Source of the DNA: Streptomyces xanthii
GTDB lineage: Bacteria; Actinomycetota; Actinomycetes; Streptomycetales; Streptomycetaceae
DNA: 64,000 nucleotides
Direction: 5' to 3'
Assembly (NCBI RefSeq): GCF_014621695.1
Contig: NZ_CP061281.1
Coordinates: 7,750,001 to 7,814,000, forward strand
The notes under the pieces are model-generated. The model ran no database searches and was not told the DNA's origin. It was given only the letters and a program-made list of their open reading frames with translations. The position numbers were made by a program, and so were the translations under genes. This document shows, piece after piece, positions 51,256 to 59,985 of the stretch; the first letter of the stretch is position 1, and every line of letters begins with the position of its first letter.

Positions 51256-52609
51256 TCAGGAGCCGGTCGGCACCTCCGGCGCGAGCGAGTTGCCCGCAGG
51301 GATCCGGCCGCAGTCCGAGGGAGCCGTCTTGCCGGCGAACCTGTCGTTGAGCCAGGTCAGTGCGGTCGGCGCCCACGGCACGGCGGCGCCGACGTGGCTG
51401 AGCAGGTCGTACTGCCGGTACTTGACGGCCGCGCTGCCCTTGTCGCAGTACTGCCGTGCGAGCGAGCGCACGTCCCCGGCGACCATCACGCCGTCGCCCC
51501 GGCCGATGCCCGGCAGATTGCTGAGGGTCCCCTCGAAGACGCCGCCGTTGCCCTGTGCGATGTATCCGGGGATCGTCGGGGTCGCGGCCGAGCCGAGGTT
51601 GAGCTTGTTCACGGCCTCGACGAACGCGGGCACGGAGTTCGGGTCGGCGTACTGAGGCTTCACCATCTTCTTCCACGTCAGACCCGGGTACTGGCCCAGG
51701 GCGTTGACGATCGAGGCGTGCTCGAGCTTGTTGAAGACCTCGCGTCCGTAGCTGTTGAGGTAGGGCGTGAAGTCGATGTCGTACGCGCGGGCGGCCCCGA
51801 TGACGGCCATGGGGGCGACGCCGGCCCAGACGGAACTGCCGCCGATGTACCTGAGGTTGTGGGCCGGGTCGACCAGTAGCCCGCCCTCCGCGTAGCCGAC
51901 CAGCCTCCGGTTGACGTCGGGTGCGTAGCTCGGGGCGAGCGCGGCTGCCCAGTGGGTGGCGATGGCTCCGCCGGAGTAGCCGGCCAGGCCGACCCGGGTG
52001 CGGGAGTCGAGTCCGGTTCCCGGGGCCCGGCTGGCGGCCCGGATCGAGTCCAGGGTGTTCGTGCCGTACTCGGGGCCGGCGGCGAAGTCCGCGGTCTGGC
52101 CCTGGCTGTCGGGGATGACGACGTTGTAGCCCGCCAGCAGCAGCGGCACCAGCAGGAGCGATTCGCCGTTGGGGATGAGGCCCCCCGAGGGAGACGTCAC
52201 CGGCGATGGCGCGCGACGGTGAGTCGGCGGGGTTGAGGGAGTCGTAGAACGACTGGTACGAGACCGCCTTGCTCCCGTCGCCGCTCGGACTGCGCACGAT
52301 GGACGTGACGCCGGCGGACGGGCGGCCCTGCGCGTCCTGAGTGCGGTACAGCAACTGCGTCGCCTTGACGGGGGTGGGGATGCCGAGCACGTGGTACTGC
52401 AGCGTCCGCGTCTTGAGCACGTCGCCCGGTGCGTACGAGGCCAGAGGCTTGCTGCCGTCGTAGGTGTAGAAGGAGTCGTCCGACGCGGTGAGTCCCGACG
52501 AGGCGGACGAGGCCGAGGGGGCCGCCGCGGCGGTGGTTGCGGGAAGGGCGGTGACGGCCAGAACGGTTGCGACTGCGGTGGCCAGTGACCCGATCGCGGT
52601 GCGGCGCAT
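51256..52609 (-). pseudogene. Secreted lipase-like gene with a homopolymer frameshift
   Basis: ATG 52609 opens a signal peptide (TAVATVLAVTALPATTAAAA) and a lipase N-terminus (FYTYDGSKPLASYAPGDVLK). The frame is lost at a run of six C at 52181-52186; with five, SRAIAGDVSLGG would continue into LIPNGESLLLVPLLLAGYNV. The second frame carries the nucleophile elbow GLAGYSGGAIA and GGLLVDPAHNLRYI and ends at 51256. It belongs to the secretory lipase (LIP) family. Loss may be real, reversible slippage, or a sequence error. Confidence 0.75.
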
Positions 52610-52869
52610 GGGGGACCTCGGATTCGACTCGTGGATCGCGGGTGTACCTGCCGGTAACAGCGCCGAAAGTTACCAACAGGTACAGCAGTTGACCAGAGTT
52701 CTAACAACGGTTCCGGCAGTCGGCTGCGCGCACTCACTGGTGCCAGACCTGGGTGCGGCACGGGAGGGGTCGCCGCTGCCGCTGAACCGGCCCGCAGAAG
52801 GCGGATGGAGTGGGTGGGTCACCGGGATTGCCGACCGGAGAGGAGGTGTGATCGTGACCTCCGGCCGGT

Positions 52870-53508
52870 TCAGTCGGGGGCGGCGCAGAGTTGGGAGGTC
52901 AAGGTGGTGCGGGCCCACTCTTCCCAGGCGTCCGGGTGCCAGCCGCGATCGCGGACGAAGATCAGGTAGAGCTCCGGGCTGAGCAGGCCGAACAACAGGT
53001 CCGCCGCGGTCTCGACGGAGAGGCCGGGACGGATGTCGGGCTTGGCGACGAGGGCTTCGGCCGCCGCGTACTGGACGGTGTGGCGCGGGTCGGGGCCGTC
53101 CGGCCATTGCGCGGCGATCTCCGGGTCGGTGGCCGCGGCGGCGGCGATGAGCGGCAGGATCGGCGCGACCCTCCCCAGGATGTCGCGGGTGCCGTGGACA
53201 TGCGCGCGCAACTGCCCGGCCGCGGTGTGCTCGGCGCACGCGGCGCGAAACCACTCGCGATCCATCGTGGCGACCGGCTCGGTGTCCCCGGCGATGGACG
53301 TGTCGACGACGTCCTTGAACAGCGTGCGCTTGTTGCGGAAGACGAAGTACACCGTCTGAACGGCCACGCCTGCCCGGTCCGCAACCTCCTGAAGGCTCGT
53401 CGCGCCGTAACCCTGTGCGACGAACAGCTCGCGAGCCGCCTCGACGATCTTCTCGCGGGTGCGGCGTGAGCGCTCGGCTCTCTTGTCCGGCCGCTTGACT
53501 CCATCCAT
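52870..53508 (-). CDS. TetR-family transcriptional regulator
   Basis: Predicted 212-residue repressor. Helix-turn-helix at about residues 15-65 (IVEAARELFVAQGYGATSLQ, EVADRAGVAVQTVYFVFRNK), ligand-binding helical domain after that. It is divergent from the methyltransferase gene, with an exact 17-base palindrome between them, so it most likely represses both itself and that operon. Confidence 0.92.
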   Translation of the reverse strand: MDGVKRPDKRAERSRRTREKIVEAARELFVAQGYGATSLQEVADRAGVAVQTVYFVFRNKRTLFKDVVDTSIAGDTEPVATMDREWFRAACAEHTAAGQLRAHVHGTRDILGRVAPILPLIAAAAATDPEIAAQWPDGPDPRHTVQYAAAEALVAKPDIRPGLSVETAADLLFGLLSPELYLIFVRDRGWHPDAWEEWARTTLTSQLCAAPD

Positions 53509-53536
53509 GGTGCGAGTATACCTCTAGAGTCAGTCA

Positions 53537-53553
53537 CTAGAGTTCAACTCTAG
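53537..53553. promoter_or_regulatory. TetR operator palindrome
   Basis: CTAGAGTTCAACTCTAG is a perfect palindrome around one central base, with a further CTCTAGAG at 53522-53529. It lies in the 61-base gap between the divergent TetR and methyltransferase genes. Confidence 0.65.
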
Positions 53554-53569
53554 ATTCGTGGAGGAGACG

Positions 53570-54250
53570 ATGGATCAGCCCAACGCCATCCGGGAACCCG
53601 TCCCTGACCGGGCTTCCACGCGACGAGACCCGGAGGAGGAGTCCGTCCACCGGGCATTGGAGCGCTTCTACCGAGCCGGGAAGCCGCCGTGGGACACGGG
53701 AGTGACACCACCTGAACTGGTCGCCCTCGTGGAGGGGCACGGCGCGCTGCCGCCCGGCCGCGCCCTCGAACTCGGCTGCGGTACGGGCACCAATGCCCTC
53801 TACCTCGCACAGAACGGCTGGGAGGTGGCGGCTGTCGACCTCATCGACCGTGCCGTCGACCAGGCGAAGCAGAAGGCCGCAGCCGCGGGAGCGGCGGTAC
53901 GGCTGCTGCACGGAGACGCCACCCGCCTCGACGAGTTGGACGTGCCGGGCCCCTTCGACCTGTTCTTCGACCTGAGCTGCTACTGCGGGGTCCCGCTGCA
54001 CCGTCGCGACGCCTACGCCGCCGGACTCACCCGACGTGCCGCTCCCGGAGCGAGGTTGCTGATGTTCGGGTACGGCCCCGAGCCGCTCGGCAATCCGGTG
54101 ACCGAGGTCGCATCGTGGGCGGCGGGCGTCACCGCCGACGAGCTCCGCGCCAGGTTCGCCGGGTGGGAGCTGCTCGACGTCACACCGGGCACGAACGCGA
54201 TGCCGACCTTCTGGTTCACACTGCGACGTGACGCCCAGCAACGCTACTGA
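53570..54250 (+). CDS. Class I SAM-dependent methyltransferase
   Basis: Predicted 226-residue methyltransferase. SAM-binding motif I is ALELGCGTGTNALYLAQNG; VAAVDLIDRAVDQAK follows, then LLHGDATRLDEL. FYRAGKPPWDTGVTPPELV upstream is typical of the thiopurine/tellurite-resistance-like branch. GGAGGAG precedes ATG 53570. It is followed after 15 bases by a TrmO-like gene. Substrate unknown; repression by TetR suggests a response to a small molecule. Confidence 0.88.
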   Translation: MDQPNAIREPVPDRASTRRDPEEESVHRALERFYRAGKPPWDTGVTPPELVALVEGHGALPPGRALELGCGTGTNALYLAQNGWEVAAVDLIDRAVDQAKQKAAAAGAAVRLLHGDATRLDELDVPGPFDLFFDLSCYCGVPLHRRDAYAAGLTRRAAPGARLLMFGYGPEPLGNPVTEVASWAAGVTADELRARFAGWELLDVTPGTNAMPTFWFTLRRDAQQRY

Positions 54251-54265
54251 AAGGTGGAGATCACC

Positions 54266-54736
54266 ATGGCCGACGACGCCATGACCCTGCGACCGGTCGG
54301 CCGGGTGGTGGGCGGGCGCAGCGAGATGGTCGAGGACGACTGGCACGACGTCCGAGCCGTGATCCGGCTGGATGACGAGAGCTTCACCGCCTCGGCGGTG
54401 CTCGGCCTGGAGTGCTTCTCTCACCTGGAGGTCGTCTTCGTCTTCGACCGGATCCATCCGGCCGAGGTGCGGACCGAACCCCGCCCACCACGAGGGAACC
54501 CGAGCGCCGACCCCGTAGGGGTATTCGCTCACCGGGGGCCGTACCGTCCGAACCGTCTCGGCGTCTCCCGCTGCCGACTGCTCGCTGTGGACGGCCTGAG
54601 CCTGCAGGTCGCCGACCTGGACGCGTTGTCGGGCACCCCCGTCCTGGACATCAAGCCGTACCTGGTCGAGTTCGCCCCACGCCATCCGGTCACCCAGCCG
54701 GCCTGGGCCACCACACTCATGAACTCCTACTACTGA
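54266..54736 (+). CDS. TrmO/TsaA-like methyltransferase-domain protein
   Basis: Predicted 156-residue protein of the UPF0066/TsaA family, which includes the tRNA m6t6A37 methyltransferase TrmO. Landmarks: CFSHLEVVFVFDRIHP, GVFAHRGPYRPNRLGVSRCR and PVLDIKPYLVEF. AAGGTGGAG precedes ATG 54266. It lies in one operon with the SAM methyltransferase under the TetR operator, an unusual setting for a housekeeping tRNA enzyme, so its substrate may be something else. Confidence 0.85.
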   Translation: MADDAMTLRPVGRVVGGRSEMVEDDWHDVRAVIRLDDESFTASAVLGLECFSHLEVVFVFDRIHPAEVRTEPRPPRGNPSADPVGVFAHRGPYRPNRLGVSRCRLLAVDGLSLQVADLDALSGTPVLDIKPYLVEFAPRHPVTQPAWATTLMNSYY

Positions 54737-55017
54737 GCACAGGTGTCTCGGGCCGGTCGACGACGGAGAGGGAGAGGTCCTGGCCGCCGTGTGACGTCGA
54801 GATGGTCTCGGCTCAGCGGCGGCTCGGCGATCGCGCCGGTGGCCCCTCGATGTCGACCCGGCCGTGACGTCGCAGGCCGTCTTGGGTGAGCTCGGCCTGT
54901 CCTTCACCACCGCTGTCCGCGCACTGTCGCGCCTCCGCGGCCGGCGGCTGGCCGGCCTCGTCACCGACGAGCCGTGCCTAGAGCCGGCCGAGGCCGCGCT
55001 CCGGTTCGGGCTACCCG

Positions 55018-55473
55018 ATGATGACGCACGGGGCCGCGACCGCGTACGCGGTCGCGGGGCTGCGGGCGAGGGCGGCACGCCCGCATATCCAGGAGGTTGC
55101 CGACGCCCTCACCACCGAGGGCCTGGCCGTCCGCCAGGACGTCGGCGTCGTCCACGTCGCCGATGACGTGGTGTCCGCGGCCGTGATGCTCACCGCGGAT
55201 GCGCCGGTGCCGGCGTTGGTGTGGGACGAGCGATGGAGCTGGCGCACAGCGGGAAGCCGTCGGTACCCGATCGGGCGGGAGACCGGGTCACCGCCGGAGG
55301 GGGACGGAATCCGCTACCTGAGTCCGGATGCGCGCGTACCGGCCCAGGAACTGATCATTTCGGTCTGCGACGGTCGACGAGGCGGCCGGCAGCCGTTCTG
55401 CGAAGCGGGCGCCGCTAGCGGATTGCCACGGACCCACCGACCGGGATGCGCGCGTACTCGGCGCCGCCCTTGA
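55018..55473 (+). CDS. DUF6292-like protein
   Basis: Predicted 151-residue protein. HIQEVADALTTEGLAVRQDV, VPALVWDERWSWRTAGSRRY, PIGRETGSPPEGDGIRYLSP and DARVPAQELIISVCDGRRGG fit the DUF6292 family, common and uncharacterised in Streptomyces. Its last 59 bases overlap the end of the convergent metallo-beta-lactamase-fold gene, and those final residues look non-native. Upstream 54864-55017 encodes a further plausible helical piece in another frame, so the gene may be partly decayed. Confidence 0.5.
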   Translation: MMTHGAATAYAVAGLRARAARPHIQEVADALTTEGLAVRQDVGVVHVADDVVSAAVMLTADAPVPALVWDERWSWRTAGSRRYPIGRETGSPPEGDGIRYLSPDARVPAQELIISVCDGRRGGRQPFCEAGAASGLPRTHRPGCARTRRRP

Positions 55474-56047
55474 GGTCCAACCAGCCGTCGAAGTACTCCT
55501 GGCCGAGCTCGTTGAGTGTGGCGTCGTGGATCGGGAACGCCCGCTTCGGCCGTACCGCCCGCACGAAGTCCAGCGCCTCGGAGAGCTTGAGCCAAGGTGC
55601 GGCCGCCGGCATGAGCAGCGTCTCCACCGGCGACGGCGGGACGAACAACGAGTCGCCCGGGTGGTAGACCGTGCCGTCGACGACGAAGCCGACGTTGGCG
55701 CAGCCGGGCAGGCCGTCGTAGATCTCGGCGTGTGTCCCGCCCACGACGTCGACGGCGAACCCGGCCGCCGTGAACCGCTGCCCCGTCTCGACGGCGACCG
55801 CCGTGCCGCCCAGCTCGGGGGCCGACTCGATCGCTGCCTGCGGCAGGTACACCCTGAACGCGGAGTTGCGCTGACCTGCCGCCACGAGCTTGGCGATGTC
55901 GAGGTGGTCGGGGTGCTCGTGCGTCACCAGCACCTCGTCGACCCCGTCGAGCGCTTCGGCCTCTGAGAACGTCCCAGGGTCGATCACCAGCACCCGGCCG
56001 TCCGCCTCCAGCCGCACACAGGCGTGGCCGTATTTGATCAAATTCAT
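55415..56047 (-). CDS. Metallo-beta-lactamase-fold hydrolase (UlaG-like)
   Basis: Predicted 210-residue metal-dependent hydrolase. The HxHxDH motif is VTHEHPDHLD; further metal ligands probably lie in VVGGTHAEI, YHPGDSLF and FPIHDATL. MNLIKYGHACVRLEADGRVL is the classic start of this branch. CATAGT lies six bases before ATG 56047, so the transcript may be leaderless. It stands alone. The 295 bases upstream to the lysR relic hold no gene. Confidence 0.88.
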   Translation of the reverse strand: MNLIKYGHACVRLEADGRVLVIDPGTFSEAEALDGVDEVLVTHEHPDHLDIAKLVAAGQRNSAFRVYLPQAAIESAPELGGTAVAVETGQRFTAAGFAVDVVGGTHAEIYDGLPGCANVGFVVDGTVYHPGDSLFVPPSPVETLLMPAAAPWLKLSEALDFVRAVRPKRAFPIHDATLNELGQEYFDGWLDLKGGAEYARIPVGGSVAIR

Positions 56048-56341
56048 GCGGCCACTATGACAGGGCCGGTCGAGAGCGGGTCCCTGTTCGATCAGGCTGT
56101 TCCACAGCGTGACAACCAGCTCGAACAGCCCGCTCCCATCACGCATGCCGGGACTGTCGCGCATGAATGACCTCAAGCCTGACCACCCGCCACGCCACGC
56201 CCCGGCCCACCGTGGGGACGACCACCACCGCTGGCGAATGTTGCGAGATCGCGCTCGCTTGATCGAGTGTCACTTTCCCCCGGAGGGATCCGATGCCGGA
56301 CTCGAATCCGGCTCGGCGCCGGGCTCACCTGCGAAGGCCAC

Positions 56342-56744
56342 CCAGATCCGGTCCGTCCACGGGTAGTTCGGTGACCGTCAGGTGCGCCTGCGAGCTTCGC
56401 AGCGGTCAGTAGGGATCGGAGAGCTGGATCTTCTGGATCGTCACGTCGCAGTCCGGACGGACCAGCGGAACGTCTCCATGGTCATCAGCAGCAGGTTTGC
56501 AGCCATCGAACTGGAAGGCCAATCCGCAGGGAGCCGTGATGCCGCGCCCCGCGGCGACCGCGGGCGAGTGTCTCGTCAAGGATTGGGCGTGGGGCAAGAG
56601 GCCGTCACGGAACCGTCCGTCGACCGAAGTGAGGGTGACACGAGAGCTGGTGCTCGAACAGGGGCACTCCGACCCGGCGCTCGAGTGTCTGGAGGACCTG
56701 GCTGATGCGTCCTGTCAACAGCCCCGGCAGTGGGCCGTGCGCCC
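56342..56744 (-). pseudogene. Decayed lysR copy, middle portion
   Basis: This stretch aligns with 11095-11500 of the intact lysR gene at nucleotide level: GGATCGTCACGTCGCAGTC, GCAGCCATCGAACTGGAA and GCGGGCGAGTG occur in both, in the same order and strand, but with several small deletions that destroy the frame. The C-terminal third is absent, and the N-terminal end is cut exactly where the IS element begins at 56747. The matching promoter is 3.2 kb away at 59983. Confidence 0.75.
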
Positions 56745-56746
56745 TA

Positions 56747-57599
56747 AAGGGTGTTGCACAAGGCTGCGAGCTGGGCATTTTCCTTGTATGGCTGGGATGT
56801 TGAGTGCTGAACGGGTGTGGGTGGAGACGTTCACCGGGCTTCGGGTAACGCAGTTTGCTCGTCTGCTCAGAGCGGTGCGCGAGCGCGGGGGCAACGGCAC
56901 GATGCAGGGCCGGCCGTGGAGCCTGCTGCTGGTCGCGGTGTACTACCGCACAAACCTGACCATGCGGCAGCTGGGCCCCCTGTTCGGAGTCTCCTCGTCC
57001 ACCGCGTGCCGGGTGATTCACCGCCTGGGACCCCTGCTGGCCCTCGAGCCGGTGTCCCGGCCGACGGATACGGCGGACCGGCTGTAAATCGTGGACGGCA
57101 CCCTGGTCCCGGTCCGCGACCGGAACGTCGGCTCCTCCTCCCGCAACTACCAGTTCTCCGCGAACGTGCAGGTCATCGTGGACGCCGACACCCGCCTCGT
57201 CATCGCGGCAGGCCGGCCCGTGCCGGGCACCACCGCGGACGCGCACGCCTGGCGAGCCTCCGTCCTGGCCGAACACTGCCAGGACTTGACCGTCCTCGCG
57301 GACGGCGCCTACCTCAACTGCGGCATGGTCACCCCGCAACGCAAACGCCCCCGACGCGAACTCCTGCCGGGCGAGGAATCTGACAACGCCGCCCACCGAA
57401 AGGTCCGCGCACGAGTGGAGCACGTGATCGGCCGGATGAAGAACTACAAGATCCTCCGCGACTGCCGGCAGCACGGCGACGGCCTCCACCACGCCGTCCA
57501 GGCCGTCGCCCACAAGCACAACCTCGCCCTCACATCATGACCAGAGAACTGCCCCCACAGGCCCCGACCTGCCCAAACACAGCCTTGTGCAACACCCTT
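56747..57599 (+). mobile_element. IS5-type insertion sequence, 853 bp
   Basis: Perfect 20-base terminal inverted repeats: AAGGGTGTTGCACAAGGCTG at 56747-56766 and its complement at 57580-57599. A TA dinucleotide flanks both ends (56745-56746 and 57600-57601) as target duplication. Length, ends and TA target fit the IS427-like group of IS5. It inserted into the lysR relic. The single transposase gene carries an internal stop. Confidence 0.88.
56788..57540 (+). pseudogene. IS5-type transposase with an in-frame UAA
   Basis: One continuous frame of 251 codons from ATG 56788, broken only by TAA at 57085-57087. The first part holds the DNA-binding helices (LTMRQLGPLFGVSSSTACRV). The second holds the DDE catalytic core: Asp in IVDGTLVPVRD, Asp in TVLADGAYLN and Glu in RARVEHVIGRMKNYKILR. 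The stop lies three codons before the first Asp, where related proteins have Trp. No shifted frame bypasses it, so the copy is probably inactive unless helped by another element. Confidence 0.8.
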
Positions 57600-57670
57600 T
57601 AGGGCCTGTTTCGCAAGTGGTGATGGTCCACTGCTGCGCGACGTTTCAGGTGCTTTGATGCTCAGGAAGG

Positions 57671-58534
57671 TCACGGGCCCTGGGCTGTGCCGCGGGCCAG
57701 AGCGGCCAGTCGTTCCGCGTCTGGGGTGCCTGGTTCGGCCGACCAGAGCACGAGCTGCTGTTCCGGTGCGCCGGCGTAGCGGAAGGTGTCCCAGTCGAGG
57801 GTGAGTTCGCCGACGGTGGAGTGCGCGATGCGTTTGCTGCCGAAGTCCGGGTGCGCGACGCGGTGCTCGGCCCACCAGGTTCGGAAGTGCTGGTCGGCGA
57901 CTGCCAGTTCGCCCACAAGGGCGGTGAGGGCCGGGTCGGTCGGGTTCGTTCCGGCCTCCATGCGCAGAACCTCGACGCAGGTGCGGGCCACGTCCTCCCA
58001 GTCCGGGTAGATGTCGCGCATCACCGGGTCCGTGAAGACCATGCGGACGTAGTTGCGCTCGTGCTGGGGCACGGCCGCGAAGTCGCACAGCAGCTCCGCC
58101 GCCAGCGGGTTCCACGCGAGGATGTCGAGTCGCGGGCCGAAGACGATGTCGGGTGTGCCGGTGAGCTGGGCGAGCAGCCGGGTCAGGTGCGGATGCACCG
58201 TGGGGCGGGCGGACCGGCGCGGCGTGGTGCGGTGTCCGGCCCGCGCGGCCTGGGCGACCAGTCCTTCCGCGTACGTCCTCTGGTCGCCGTCCAGCCGCAG
58301 CACGCGCGTGAGGGAGTCGAGCACCGGTGGTGACGGGGCCAGTCGTCCCTGTTCGATGCGTACGTAGTAGTCGGTGCTGATCGCGGCGAGCTCGGCGACC
58401 TCTTCGCGGCGCAGCCCCCGCACGCGGCGCTGGGTGTGCGCGTGCTCGGGGAGGCCCACCTGCGCGGGTGTGAGTTCGCCGTGGCGGTGCTTGAGGAACT
58501 CGCCGAGTTCACGAAGATGTGTGGAACCGGTCAT
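57671..58534 (-). CDS. XRE-family regulator, MmyB-like
   Basis: Predicted 287-residue regulator. N-terminal helix-turn-helix at about residues 35-90 (VRGLRREEVAELAAISTDYY, VRIEQGRLAPSPPVLDSLTR), then the MmyB-like ligand-binding domain (DILAWNPLAAELLCDF, RNYVRMVFTDP, VLWSAEPGTPDAERL). Many family members repress an adjacent oxidoreductase or hydrolase gene; here an alpha/beta hydrolase gene is divergent. ATG 58534 has GGAGGA close upstream. Confidence 0.9.
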   Translation of the reverse strand: MTGSTHLRELGEFLKHRHGELTPAQVGLPEHAHTQRRVRGLRREEVAELAAISTDYYVRIEQGRLAPSPPVLDSLTRVLRLDGDQRTYAEGLVAQAARAGHRTTPRRSARPTVHPHLTRLLAQLTGTPDIVFGPRLDILAWNPLAAELLCDFAAVPQHERNYVRMVFTDPVMRDIYPDWEDVARTCVEVLRMEAGTNPTDPALTALVGELAVADQHFRTWWAEHRVAHPDFGSKRIAHSTVGELTLDWDTFRYAGAPEQQLVLWSAEPGTPDAERLAALARGTAQGP

Positions 58535-58570
58535 TCCTCCAGCATGCCGCCGAGGACGGGGCTCTGCCTG

Positions 58571-58584
58571 GGAAGGATCGTTCC
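58571..58584. promoter_or_regulatory. Inverted repeat between XRE and hydrolase genes
   Basis: GGAAGGATCGTTCC has GGAA/TTCC arms and is followed by CCTAGG. It lies in the gap between the divergent genes and could bind the MmyB-like regulator. Confidence 0.35.
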
Positions 58585-58681
58585 TAGGAAGCAGCGCGAC
58601 CTTCCTGCGCCCGGCTGGCGGCCGGACAGTGGATGCAGGCCCGCAGATCGCCGGCCACCCATGATCCCGCAGGAGCAGAAC

Positions 58682-59569
58682 ATGAGGACTGACGTCCGCT
58701 TCCCGGCCAACGGCCTGCAGTTGGCCGGGCACCTCTACCTTCCCGACTGCGTCGATGGACCGCTCGCCGGTATCGTCGTCGGCCACCCAACGACCGGTGT
58801 CAAGGAGCAGGCGCCGGCAGCGTACGCGACACGCCTGGTCAAGGAGGGATTTGCGGTGCTGACCTTCGACGCCGCGTTCCAGGGCGAGTCCGAGGACATG
58901 CCCCGCGGCCTGGAGGACCCCTTCCAGCGCGCCGAGGACTTCCGCGCGGCGGTCTCCTACCTCACCACCCGCCCCGAGATCGACTCCGAGCGCATCGGTG
59001 TGATGGGCGTGTGCGGCTCGGGTGCCTACGTGCCCTACGCCGCCCAGACCGACCACCGGATGAAGGCCGTGGCGGGCGTGTCCGGGACGGACGTCCCCAG
59101 CTTCTTCCGGGGTGCTGACTCCGAGGGCTGGCAGCAGATGGTGGCGAACTCCGGAAAGCTCCGCAGCGCCGAGGCCGCCGGCGAGCCCGCGGCGACGTTC
59201 GCCGTGCTTCCCGAGACGGCCGACGCCGACACCCCCGCCCCGACGGCCGAGTTCGTCGATTACTACAAGACGCCTCGCGGCCACCACCCCCGCTCCACGG
59301 GCGACATGGTCGTGCGCAGCGCGGACCTCCTCGAACAGTTCGACTCCTTCGCCGACGTCGCCAAGATCGCCCCCCGCCCGCTGCTCATGATCGCCGGTAG
59401 CGCGGCGGTGACCCGCGGGTTCTCCGAGAAGGCCGTCGCCGACAGCCCCGGCAACGCCGAACTGTTCCTCGTCGAGGGCGCTACCCACGTCGACCTGTAC
59501 GACCGCGACCAGTACGTGACTCCTGCCGTCGCCAGGCTGATCGAGTTTTTCAGCAAGGACCTCGTCTGA
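58682..59569 (+). CDS. Alpha/beta hydrolase
   Basis: Predicted 295-residue hydrolase. The nucleophile elbow is GVMGVCGSGAYV, with Cys in the nucleophile place as in dienelactone-hydrolase-like proteins. VVGHPTTGVKEQAPAAYA forms the oxyanion region, FAVLTFDAAFQGESE the next strand, and VEGATHVDLYDRDQYV carries the catalytic His. AGGAG precedes ATG 58682. It is probably repressed by the divergent XRE/MmyB-like protein. Substrate unknown. Confidence 0.88.
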   Translation: MRTDVRFPANGLQLAGHLYLPDCVDGPLAGIVVGHPTTGVKEQAPAAYATRLVKEGFAVLTFDAAFQGESEDMPRGLEDPFQRAEDFRAAVSYLTTRPEIDSERIGVMGVCGSGAYVPYAAQTDHRMKAVAGVSGTDVPSFFRGADSEGWQQMVANSGKLRSAEAAGEPAATFAVLPETADADTPAPTAEFVDYYKTPRGHHPRSTGDMVVRSADLLEQFDSFADVAKIAPRPLLMIAGSAAVTRGFSEKAVADSPGNAELFLVEGATHVDLYDRDQYVTPAVARLIEFFSKDLV

Positions 59570-59588
59570 GCTGGGACACCTGGGTGGT

Positions 59589-59985
59589 TCAGGGGCGGGA
59601 GGGTGCTGGTCGCAGCCACTCTCCGATGGCCGCGATCAGCACAACGGCCTCGTAGCGGACGGCAAGCTTGTCGCACCGCATGGCGACCGCGCGATGTCGC
59701 TTGACACGGTTGATTCCGCATTCGACAGCATGGCGCTCGCGGTAGTCTGCCGGGTCGAAACGCGGAGGCCGGCCGCTGCGGGAGCCGAGCTTCTTTCTGT
59801 TGCGTGCCTGGTCGGCCTTGTCGGGCATGGTGCATCGGATTCCTCGGCGCCGCCGGTAGGCGTGGTTCTTGCGGGAGGCGTACGCCTTGTCGGCCCGCAC
59901 GCGATCGGGGTGGGCGCGTGCCTGGCCCCTTCATGTCGGCCAGGGACTGCAGCTGGGTCAGGATCTGGTGCCAGTGGCGCTGCAT
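59589..59985 (-). pseudogene. Transposase relic (second IS5-type element)
   Basis: The minus strand keeps [60 protein letters not shown] and [12 protein letters not shown], the C-terminal third of an IS5-type transposase. Near 59935-59980 HWHQILTQLQSLAD, an earlier piece of the same protein, occurs in another frame; the catalytic core between is deleted. The relic abuts the lysR promoter copy, and its first codon is the old lysR ATG. Confidence 0.7.

Noticed and set aside
47430..52609. Programmed frameshifting in the protease and lipase genes
   Set aside because: No slippery heptamer with a downstream structure in the right phase is visible; simple one-base errors or mutations explain both.
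53537..55078. Minus-strand open frame of about 510 codons
   Set aside because: It is antisense to the methyltransferase and TrmO genes, which carry clear motifs and ribosome binding sites.
56296..56311. CCGGA-CTCGAA-TCCGG resembling a tRNA T-arm
   Set aside because: The loop lacks the TTC start, and no acceptor, D or anticodon arm can be drawn around it. It is just an inverted repeat.
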